Shown here piece after piece: positions 32,901-44,641 of a DNA stretch of 64,000 nucleotides. A model generated the notes under the pieces. It saw only the letters and a list, made by a program, of their open reading frames with translations. It searched no databases and was not told where the DNA came from. Each line of letters starts with the position of its first letter. Within the stretch, counting starts at the first letter, position 1. This stretch comes from Brachycybe producta (taxonomy: Eukaryota; Arthropoda; Diplopoda; Playtdesmida; Andrognathidae): NCBI GenBank assembly GCA_036925085.1, contig JAUPFP010000009.1, forward strand, positions 303,501-367,500, read 5' to 3'. Position numbers and translations under genes: made by a program.

Positions 32901-35900
32901 AGAAATTACCCAGTGGGTATTTCAGGAGCCAAGCCCCACACTGGAAGCTGCGCTTGCCCGGCTGGAGAGCTGGGTGGCACCTTTCTTCCCTGATTGTGGG
33001 GAAGAAGGTCCGAAACGTACAGGCATTACGAGGGCTTCGAGCGTTGGTGCGCCCATGCTGTCGCCCAGGCCTGGTAGGTCTCCTGGTTTGGAGACTGGCA
33101 CCCAGACCCCCGAGCATCCGGTACGACCATCTCTTGTGGATGGGAGGACGGATGAGGCTCGGAAAAGTAATGTCGGGCAACGACGGTTGCCCATACCTGA
33201 GTTACAGAGCCGTGCTTATTTGCGTGGGGCACCACGTGTTCTGGTGTCGATGAACGATCGGCTGGTTCAGTCGATCGTCGACACCGGTGCCGAGGTATCG
33301 GTAATGAGCATATCGGTGGCACAGGAGATGGGGTTACCGGTGCAGAAGGTTAGCCTTCCCTCATGCCTGACGGGCATGAGCGGGTACTCCATCGAGATAA
33401 AAGGAGTCATGTACGTGGACATATCAATCCACGGGAGGTCCATCAGATCCCATCTTCTCCTCATTGAGGGTGAAGGAGAAGCCATAATAGGTGTTGACCT
33501 GGCTTCTCGGTTTGGGCTGATGGTGGACATCGTGAGCCGGAAAATTTATTTTTGGGAAGACATCTGGAATGCACATCCAGATGCTCTTCATGCCGCACTG
33601 GCCGATCAGGCTTTGCAGGGTACTTCGGTACAGCTTCCGAACTCGTTAGTGGAGGCGTTGGCGAAGCTTCACGATTCTGTGGAGCCTCTGCTACTTCCTC
33701 CATACGGGATACCGGAATGGATGCCTGCAGATCCTGGAAAGGTGGATGGGTGGGTCGACATTGTGTCGCCTGAACTCGCTGAGACCAGTTCTCCAATTAG
33801 GAACGGGGATGTTTGTTCCCTGCGACTGTTGGAGAACGTATGGCTACCAGCTCATGAGCGGAAGGTGGTTTCCGTGAGCTTGGTAGAGCATGCTGGCCCT
33901 GGTCAGCTGCTTCTCGTAGAGCCCCATCGTAAAGCCTTAGGTGGCCGTGGTCTGTTGGCGGTGGCAGGAAATGCCGAAGCCACAAAACAAGGCTCTTACG
34001 ACATTTGGTTTGAGAATGTTGCTGACGTTCCCGTTGCCCTGGAGACAGGGGAGGGTGTCGCAACGGCTCTAACTGTGGAGGCAGCCATTGTGGTAGGACT
34101 GGACGGTTCATCTAAGTTGAGAGGGGGAGACCCACTCAAGGTGATGGCCGGCCATGGGGGCTTCCGCCCAAGTTGAGAGGGGCGACCGGTAAAGGTCGCC
34201 GAGTCCTCAATGCGGAAGTGAAACCCACTCTTGAGGAGTGTCTTAAAATCGGACCTAGTCTGAAGCCTGAGGAGGCGGCACAGCTTCGGGAGTTCCTGCT
34301 GGAACGCCGAGATCATTTCGCGTTCGATTACACAGAGCTGGGGGAACCCCGCTCGTCGAACATACGATTGATACTGGTGGGTTACCTCCGGTGCGGGAAG
34401 GATTGCGAAGAACCGCTCCAGCGGCTCGTGCGATCGAGCGAGAAGAGGTAGCAAAAATGTTGGATGCAGGGGTCATCCAACCTTCGCATAGTCCTTACGC
34501 AAGCACAATCTTACTTGTTCGCAAGAAGGATGGTGGCTTTCGTTTCTGTGTGGACTATCGGAGACTGAACGCCCAGACAAAGGCGGATCAGTACCCGCTA
34601 CCTCGCATCGATGATGCCCTCGATTCGCTAGCCGGAGCAAAGTATTTTGCAACCCTGGACCTTGCTAGTGGTTACTGGCAGGTCAGGATGGGGGAGCCAG
34701 ACATTGAGAAGACAGCATTCATTTGCTCTCAAGGTCTGTTTGAGTTCCGAAAAATGCCTTTCGGACTATGCAATGCTCCTGCCACTATGCAAAGAGCGTT
34801 AGACCTCTTGTTGGCGGGACACAAGTGGGAGAGCTGCTTGGTGTACCTAGACGATATTATCGTCTTTGGGAGCACCTTTGAGCAGTTTCTCGAACGCTTG
34901 AGTACTGTCCTGAGACTGTTACGAGGGGCGGAGCTGAAACTCCAGCCGAAGAAGTGTTTCTTCGGATTTGACAAGGTCAAATATCTCGGTCATAGTGAGT
35001 GCCGAGGGAGTTGCTCCGGACCCGGGACTCGTGAGAGCAGTCGAAGAGTTCAGTGTCCCTACAACGGTGACCGCCGTCCAGTTATCTTGGACTGGCCGGC
35101 TACTACCGTAGGTTCATTAAAGACTTTGCCAAGGTCGCAAGACCACTGCATGATCTGACCAGGAAGGATGCGTCCTTTGACTGGTCGGAGCAGTGTGGTC
35201 TAGCGTTTGAGCGGTTAAAGGCATTTTTAACCGAAGCACCGGTGCTCACCATGTATGATCCACGTGGTGAGGTGTTAATTCACACCGATGCTAGCGGGTA
35301 CAGTCTAGGTGTCGTAGTATACCAGAAGCTACCTGAGGACAAGGCTCCTCGGGTTCTGACCTACGCTAGCCGTCTCATGAAGGGACCGGAAACACGGTAT
35401 AGTGTCACCGAGCAGGAATGCTTGGCGATCATGTTTGCCGTGGGTAAATTCCGACCTTACATCTTTAACCGGGACTTTGTGATCGTAACAGATCACCATG
35501 CGCTCTGTCATTTGCAGACTGCCAAAAACCTGCAGGGCAGGTTGGGGCGTTGGCAAATGCAGTTGCAGGAGTACCGGTATAAGATTCAGTACAAGAAGGG
35601 GAAACTTCATGAGGATGCCGACTGTTTGAGTCGGTATCCGGTAAATGAAGTTGACGATCCTTCTTTGCCTGAACACGTCGAGGCTGACGTGGGTGAGGTA
35701 ATTTACCGGGTCCGGTCCGAGGTGGATTGGGTTATGGAGCAGGCCAATGACAATTGGTGCTCCAAGGTGAAGCGTGAGCTCTACACCGACCCCGACTCGA
35801 ACTTAAGGTTCAAGTTTTTGGTGGCAAACAAATTGTTGTATGCCATCAAATCCATACAGGATCGCACAAGAACTGTGTTGGTTGTGCCACGGTCGTGTCA

Positions 35901-38900
35901 AGCCTTCTGCTTGCGGAAGTTGCACGATAGCTCCGAAGCTGGTCACTTCGGAGTGTACAAAACATACCAACGGTTGCGTACTCGTTTCTACTGGTTAGGT
36001 ATGAAACGTGACACAATGGAGTATGTTAAATCATGCTTGGTGTGTCAGAGAGTACGACAGTTCGCGAGAGCTAAAGGATTCTTGCAACCAGAGTACCCAG
36101 TTCATGCCTGGGGAATGGACTTCGTGGGGCCGTTTCCTGCGTCCGTTGGTGGAGTCACCTATGTGTTGATCATGGTGGACTACTTCACCCGGTACGGCGT
36201 GGCGAAGGCAGTACGAAGGGCTACGGCCGCTTGTGTTGTCAAGTTCTTGAAAGATGAGATCTTGTTGGTGTATGGCACACCGACAACTCTCATCTTGGAT
36301 CGTGGTTCCCAGTTCTGTAGCAAACTTTTGCGAAAGTTCAGGGAGCGCTATAATATAGCGCAGCACCACACGACGGCGTACCATCCGCAAGCTAATGGGC
36401 TTACGGAACGTACGAATAAAACCGTAATGGAGACCATAAAGCGTTACCTTGATCCCCTCAAGGACCAACGTGACTGGTTCGAGAAATTACGGCCTGCCGT
36501 GTGGGCCTACAACACTGCGGTGCAGGAGAGCACGGAAGTGTCTCCGTACCAATTGTTGTTTGGCCGCGAACCTAGCTTGGGGATTGATAATCTTCTTCCT
36601 GACAGTCTGGTCCGCGACTTGCCTGACCAGCAAGCCGTGGAGGAGCGTGCTCGTCAAAATTTGGCGGCCGCTCAGGCAAGGCAGAAGAGCCGGTATGACG
36701 CTGGCCGGGTGCAGCCACCTCTGTACCAACCTGGTATGAAGGTTTGGATGAGTGATATGGCTGGGAAACTCGGCCAAGCCAAGAAGTGGAACTTCGCGTA
36801 CAAGGCTGAACTGGGTACGGTGGTCCGGCAGGTTTCCGACCTAGTCTATGAGATAGAATTCGTAGATGGGTATGGTCGGAAGGTGCGGGACCGGTTTCAT
36901 GTTGATAACCTGAAGCCGTACGTTTCCACATGTGGAGTTCGTGAGGAAGATGGCCTAGGTGGCTCTGACACCTCATCGAACTCCAGTGGGACCAGTGATG
37001 CTGAGTCCCAGGATGATAGGACGGTGGAGGACGATAATGTTCCTCCGGGACCATCCAGTCGGCCTGGCTTGGCTAGTGAGTCCACCAACTCTGAGGCAGA
37101 GGAAGAACCTCAGCCCCGGTATAACCTCCGTCCGAGGAAACCGAAGGCTTTTGAGGTCGTGCAACCTTCCTCTGGGCCACCAGAGAGTGCCAGGACTCGT
37201 CAGGGACTCTATGAGTCCCTGCCCTGGTGGGAGAGAGCAGGCCGATCCCTGGAGTAGGATGATGGCCTGGTTCGGAAGAACAAGAACTGGGCACCCAGAG
37301 ACCCCTGGATGGGACCCCGCCTGTCTGTCACGGACAGATGGCGGTCGCCCGGGAAAAACTGGGTGGAGAAATCCGTAATGTCCAGCTGCAGACTTGGTGC
37401 TAAGTCTGCAGACGAAGTTTCCGACCGTGATCTCTCTCCTGCATCTTTTCCTGGAGATTCGTACCGTGTAGCTGCCCCTAGAAAGGCAGATGATGGTAGG
37501 ATCTCTATGGAAGCCGCTAATCCGGCGAGATTAGCGGCGAAGCGCCATCCCGTTTTAAAAAGTAAACAGGGATGGTCGTTTGCTGCTAGTTGGCTCCTGA
37601 AACGTTTGTTTCACCGGAGGAAACGGAAAGATGCAGGATCGCTGGCTGCCAGTAGAAAACTGGTAGCTCCGGCAAGCCGAAGCCAGCTAGAATTGGCTAG
37701 CCTGGCTGAGGAAAGTCCAGAGGCTGGGATGGACGTGGTGCACATCACCAGGCAGTGGAGAGGCCAGTGTATCCTCTCTTCAGAGGACTCTTTAGAGTCT
37801 GAAGGAAGAGGAAAGGCCTCCTCGGGTAAACGGTCGATGACCGGATCCCGGGAGGGTACTCCCACCATTCAAAGAGTCCTCTAGACGTTTACCCTTGGGG
37901 GAAAACTGAAGAGGACTGACTTGATCGGTTAGACGAAAGTCGGAAGTACCAGACGCCGTCGGAAAGTTTTCTGATGGCGGATGGGAAACAATCCTACGTC
38001 AGGGAGTTCCCTACCAAGCAGTGCCGTAAGGACGGATCAAAATCCAAGAAGAAGTCCGGTGGTGCTAGGTACGCTGCACGGATGAGGGCTCTTACTGAGA
38101 GAAAGGCTCAGCTCCAGAGGAAGGAAGCTGCCATGGCATGGCTTATGCCGGCAGTAGGCCTTCTAGCTGAGGCCCATGCTCATCCTGAGGGAGCCCCAGG
38201 AGCTGCCCGGCCTGAAGACCAACCTCCTGCCGTGGGTTCGCCCGCAGCAGTGGCTGGTTCTTCGGGTAGGCAGTCTGGGACTCCCAAGAGGGACCGAAGA
38301 ATGGAGAAAAAGGCCAACCAGCCTTCAGTATCCACTCCTAGGGAGAGCACTCCAGTGAGTGGTGGTGGTGGTCAGGGACAGAAATGTTCCCGCCCTTTCA
38401 CCCCACCGGCAGGGAAAAAGGCCACGACCTCACATGGAGGTCCGGCCGGCTTCCCTGCAGGCACAAGTGGAGCTATGAGGACCGTGCGCAGTACCACATG
38501 GCTCAAGCGGCAAAGTGCGAAGCTCGGATAAAGAGAGCTAAGCAGGTTGAACGCCGTCAGGAGTTCGAGCCCCGAACCTCTGTTTCCGCCCCTGCGGGGA
38601 ACTGAAGTTCGGAATCTGCTCGTTACAGGGGAACCTCCTGTTGGACGTGGTGTCGCACTTGTTGCGAGGACCTCAACTGCCGCTGGCCAACAGTGCATTG
38701 CCCAGAGGGGGGCGATGCAGGCTACTAAGGCACCTACCCAAGGTGTCGGAGCTAAAACTGTTGGTGGCGAGGGTCAGCCGACCCTTGCACCGGAGAAAGT
38801 AAAGATTTCCCGGGATGAGAGAGGACATGGCGTGGCGGCACGACCATCCTCAATTGTCAAGTCGGCTACGGGAGTCAACTCGGAGGCGAGTACAGCTTCG

Positions 38901-41900
38901 GCTGGAAAGGCTTCGGTTGGGAAGTCCAGTCACTCGAAGGGGGCTAACCACCCTCCTAAGTCTGACCGGCCCGGTGAGTCTTTGAGCTTAGGTGTGTCCG
39001 GCTCAAAGCACGGTAAACCTTCTTCCCAAAAGAAACAGAAGGTGGACAAGAGAAAGTCCAGGTTTGGGAAGAAGGGAGGTCCAGGACCTTCTGGTCAGGA
39101 GTCCCAGGGGACGACTGCCAAAAGAGTTGGGACGGATGAGGAGTCCCGACACGGTGCGACCGTGTCGGCCGGGAACCAGCCGTACCATACCCGTCAGGTA
39201 ATGATGGCGCGGACGGATGGCAGGTCAATGCGAGACGTTGTTCTCGGTATACATCCATCCTCCCCGAAGGTGGTCACGGTACCGAACCCGCGGGTTCGGT
39301 CGGTGGGAACTCTCCGCCGGGTCAGCTCGCATTCACCTAGATGCGGGGGCAGCCCGGTGGGGAAAGTTAGTGTTCCTGCCAAACGTGGTCCCGTGCCTTC
39401 CATTGGAAGGACACCCTTCTCTCCGAGTCCTGACAAAGGGGTCTTTGGGACCCTAAAACCGGAAAAGGAAGCCAGGTCTCCCCAGCCTGCGGGCAAGGGA
39501 CGACACTCTGGAGCCAGTCCTCCGTATTCAGAAGGAGCGGTCTTTCTGAATAACCGACTGGGTCTGTGGCAGGACCAGCCGGGAATGGAGGGGTTCCAGT
39601 ACCTTGGTTATTACAGTTTATGAGAGCCACTCCCGGTACCATGGTTGTTGTCATTGCCGTCATTTAGCATGCGGTATGTGCTTGCTTTTGGTGGTAGAGA
39701 CTTTCCGGTGTTGTTGGTCGTCAACCCGGTTAGGAGACGTTTTGCATTTTTGGATGTGATGGGGACAGGAGCTGGATTAGTTCGTCTAGTCCAGCTCGCG
39801 GCACCATACGTCCAGCGTCTCCTTGGCTGCGACTTAGAAGAGATGGTTGGAGAATTTGTTGTCCAACCGCTACGAGGGAGCGAGTCTGATCCCGCAGCCA
39901 CCCTCGAAGATCTTCTAACGAGTCGGACCCTACGTAGGGGTCCGCAGCTTGCCACTCTAGCCATCGATGTGTTTCGACGGCAGGAGGAGGCAAGGCTCAG
40001 AGGGACTGAGTTTGATATCGGAGGCGGGTGGCGTAACACCCGGATGTGCCTGTGGTGGGCACGTCGGTGGATATCGGAGTGGTGGACACTCCTGTGGTTC
40101 CACCGCCGATGAATTCAGCCTGAAGCTAAGTGGGGGTCACAGGAGCAATCCTTGCTGGCTCGACTGACCTGATCCCGGGGCGGATCAGGGAAGTTGAGAG
40201 GATTGTGACAACCCAGTTTTGCTCCTTAGTTGGAGCAGAACTAAATCTCCGGTGTCGTCTGCTAGGCAGGCTATTTAGCTGCCAGGCAGACGACAAAATG
40301 GCCAGCAAGGGTCACTGTCCTCCCCCAGGGGGAGCAGCCTGGGGGTATATAATGGCGGCAGCCATTATATTCTGGGCAGTGTGTGTTAGACCCTTCATGC
40401 TTGTGCATGTGATTGTTGGTGCTCTGTTTTCATCAGGTGGCCAAGATGGCCACCATTCTTCACCTTCTTTGTTTGGTTTTGGGTTTTTACACCTTCTCTC
40501 CTGGCAGGATTAGCCAGGAGATTATTGCCTGATATATTGAGTGAGTTTCACCTGTTTATTTAAGAATAAATTATTATTTATTCTTTAATTGTGATCATCT
40601 TGGGTTTGCTCTCTGCTGGAGCATTTATCCAGCAGATATTGCCTAAACAACAGTGAGTGTTTTTACATTTATTCTTTGAATAAATATCTACATTATTTTC
40701 ACTCAACACACTGAGTCCGTGTCACTTATTTTCTGGGGAAGTTACCGCGGGGAGGGTGGGGGTTTCCGGTGGGGATACGCCGGCACCATCACCGTCCTGT
40801 TTCCGTCGTTATCGGCCGGTACTTCGCGTCGGTTCCACGGTAGGATCCATCGGGGGTCTACCGTGGGTTCTTCGTCGTGTTCGTCGGCCATTCGTCCGTC
40901 GACCTACGGAGAGATCGACTCTCGACCGGCGTCACCCAGGGACCGGACGGACAAGAGCGGGCAGTCCGCGCTTCGACCTCGGCCCCAAGGGAGTCAAGGA
41001 TCCGGTAAGACGGGGAAGTTTTGCCGGGGTGTTGCAACGGACCCAAGTCGGGTCGTTACAACGGTCCTTTTATACCTTGGAGCTGTGTACACCTACGAGG
41101 TGTAACCAGGTCCAAGTGACCATGGTCCTAAGTGTATCACTCCACCACTTCGATGTGCGTCAGAAGTGTGAGTCAACGAGGAGGGAGGGACAAGCGGGAG
41201 TTGTTTACCCCCAGGCTATGGTTTTGGCGGGGACAGGAGTTACTGGGTGTTACATACCTCCCAACTTTGCTTGGAGTACATTTAAAATTGCAATTTTAAA
41301 CAGTAATAATTTGCAACATGTGACACACATGGTGCACATAATGTCATGAGCCACTGTCCCAATGTATTTGATAATACTTAAGTTTAATAGGCCCTGTAAA
41401 TAGTTAGGAAGGTTAAAAAAAACTGAGCTCACCACCTATCATACTGGCACGCAAATACTTTTTGTCAGAATGTAACGTCTGCCAAAATTTAATTAGCACT
41501 TGCAAATCCTCTCTTAACATAACACCCTTTTGAGTTGGACATCGAGGAGGACAACTACATTCATAACCAAAAAAATCACATTGTTTAAATACTACACTTT
41601 AAAGCAAATTGAAGTTATACATTTACCAAAAATAATCCAGAGCTGATGAGTAGACCCGTTCTCTTAAAACATTTTTGTTTAGACCAGTTGGAATGGTGTC
41701 GCCTTGTAGTAAAGACAATCCACATGTCAACAACCTAATATTGATCAAAAACATTAACATACAGTATATGCTTAAATGCTATTAAAAAGAAGTGTACCGA
41801 AATCGTGCCCCAATTGCAGCCACGTGTCGAGACTTAAAGTTCTCTTTTTCTCCGACACTCACAGGCAAAGAAAGGTGAAGCATGCCAACAAATATGTCCA

Positions 41901-44587
41901 CTTGATCCGAACTGCAGTATTTTGCTATTTCAATACGTTCACTGATAAACTACAAGACAAAAATGTATACAGTACATTAAAATTTCATTCAGTGACTTTT
42001 TCCTTAAATTGCCTAAAGCCTGGAACACACACGCGGAATTCCGCTCAGAAAATAATAACAGAATATTTAAATGAGACAATCTTCCATAAAAAGTGAACGG
42101 AAAATTCATTAAAAATGAGTTGAACAAAGCAAAATATTCCGTTCAAATTCCCACCAATAACAAAGAAGCATGACGTGACACGACAAAAAAGCAAATTGGA
42201 ATCCATTTTGGCAATAGATCTAAATATAATGTTTCTTTTCTTGCTCAATAGAGGGTGCCCACAACTTTCCTCATTACTTTTCTGTTTCTATGTGTGAACA
42301 ACAGAGATACAGAAAAAGAAAATGACTTTATCCTTTTCCTATTTTCTTTTTCCTAGGCGGAATTCCGCGTGTGTGTTCCAGGCTTTAGAGTAGGTGTATA
42401 CTCCTAACTTTGCTAACATTTGCAAGCTTAGAAGCTTGTAAAAATTAGCTCCCCAAAGCTTAGCTTGTTCATGGAAACGTGTGGTCTTGCAAGGTGTACG
42501 TTATTTTATTACCTTTATACCCTATAAAACATGTATAAAACAATAGAACCCTTCCCCTTCTGGAAGAAAAAAAGGTGTGAATGGTTCACCCCATTTGCGT
42601 ATGGATCATATTCTGATATGTGATTTGAATTGCTAAGCTTTGAAAAGGCGAACAGTTTCAAAGCTAGCTTCCTGCTCTGGCAAAAGCAAAAACCTGAAGC
42701 CCTGTCGGCACCTTTGAAGCTTTGCAGTCTGCATTGCTGCTTAAGAGCCTAGATACACGTCCATCTTGTTGTTTTGAGCAGACGTATGGTGTTACTAAAA
42801 CTGCAAGAAACCGCCTCACAATCGCTCAATTAAAATACAGTCAAGCGCAAAATGCAATAAAAAGTATTGTTCTTTACGTGCTCGATTTATATAATTTTTG
42901 AAAAGGTCCTATTTTTAAACAAGGTTCAAAATCGTTCGTTTTTTTAACCCCATGTTAAATCCCATTGGATCAAAAACCGTCCCACAAACATTTGAAAAAC
43001 TCTCGTTAAAAACGATTTAGAACAATAACAAAATAATTAGCACATACTTTCATGCATTGGCTTCACGATGTTTCCTTTTTATAAATTTTGAAAAGGTCCT
43101 TCTATTTTTTAATAATGTTTAAAATCGCGCATTTTTAACGCCTTGTTTAGTCTGATAGCAAAACACCGTCCCACAAACGTTAGAAGAACTCTCATTAAGA
43201 TGATTTGGAACAACCAAAAAATTAGCAAGTACTTACACATGTTTATCGCCTTCATGCAATGTTTATTTTTTCGAAATTTTGAAAAGTCCTTCAATTTTTA
43301 AACAAGGTTCAAAATCGATCGTTTTTTTAACTCCATGTTAAGTCCCATAGGGCCACAGGTCAAAAAAACCGTCACCCAAACATTTGAAGAACTCCCATTA
43401 AAAACGACTTAGCACAATCACATAAAAATTAGCACGAGCAATAATCTATTGGCTTCACGATGTTTCATTTTTTTAAATTTTGAAAAGGTCCTTCTATTTT
43501 TAAACAAGGTTCAAAATCGATCGTTTTTTAACTCCATGTTAAGTCCCATAGGGCCACAGGACCAAAAAACCGTAACCCAAACATTTGAAGAACTCCCATT
43601 AAAAACGACTTAGACCAATCACATAAAAATTAGCACGTACATTAATCTATTGACTTCACAATGTTTTTTTATAAGCATAACACACGAAATTATTTTTCTA
43701 TTAATTATTATGTGACTTGAAACCTGAAAAAAAAAACGTTAAAAAACCGTTTTTCAATCAAAAACGATCGTAGCGCCTACATTCGGAAAAAATTTGAACT
43801 AAACGCTGTATCTAGGCTCTTAACAAGGGCACAGAATAAAGAAACAGAATGCTGGGCAATCAAGAAAGTGCATGAGGATAGAATGCAGGTAGCTGAGATG
43901 AGAATGCTAAGGTTTATGAGTGGGGTGACCAGAAGGGATAGGATCAGAAATGATTTTATTAGGGGTAGTGTAGGGGTAACAAATATAGTAGAAAATATGC
44001 AGGAAAATAGGCTGCGGTGGTTGGGCATGTCCTCAGGAGCGGGGAAGATGGGCTGCTGAGGCAAGCAATGAACTTAGACCTGGGAATAAAACGGGGTAGA
44101 GGAAGACTCAAGCAAACCTGGGATGTGGTAGTAAAAACGGGATATGGTGGCATGTGGGGTTACTGGGGCTTGGTGCAAAATTGGAACGAGTGTAGAGTTA
44201 GAACCAGCAAGGCCGACCCTGCTGCTTGCGGATAAGGTACAGGAAATGATGATGATGATGATAGAAGGGGAACTCTCGTGGAGTCGTGCGGCGACTTTGA
44301 AGTTGCTGTGACAGAATTTCATGACCTTGGACTGAAAGCTTCTCTTATTTTAACCCGTTACTTGATAGCCGCCACTGTTAAATGTATTACTGCGTGTGAA
44401 AGTAATACGTTTCAAAATGGCGTTTGTAACCGGTTACATTGTTTGCCGCCATTTTGGGATGTATTACTGCGTATGTGAAAGTAATACATTTCAATGTGTG
44501 GCGGCGCCGCACAAGTGCAGAAAAATTCTATCACACGTTAATTGCCCAGTTTCCCTTCTGTATGCCTCCTTATTCTCTGACAAGAGA

Positions 44588-44641
<54 letters not shown>

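Larger units (their letters stand above)
30048..41060 (+). mobile_element. Gypsy-2: Ty3/Gypsy retrotransposon with both LTRs
   Basis: 11.0-kb element inserted in a family D copy, itself in a PI4KA intron. Order: 5' LTR, PBS, hairpin leader, gag remnant, protease, RT, RNase H, integrase, ORF3, PPT, 3' LTR. Probable 4-bp target duplication ATGG (30,044-30,047) against ACGG (41,061-41,064), one base apart. The LTRs have equal length and about ten substitutions (near 98.8% identity), so the insertion is fairly recent. Gag lacks capsid and zinc knuckle, and pol and ORF3 have several breaks, so this copy is not autonomous. It lies antisense to PI4KA. Confidence 0.93.

Noticed and set aside
41942-41949. 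Acceptor TTTATCAG for PI4KA exon 10
   Set aside because: It would start the exon with TGA in the reading phase set by exon 9. CTTGTAG, eight bases upstream in the transcript, keeps the frame and matches the family residues.
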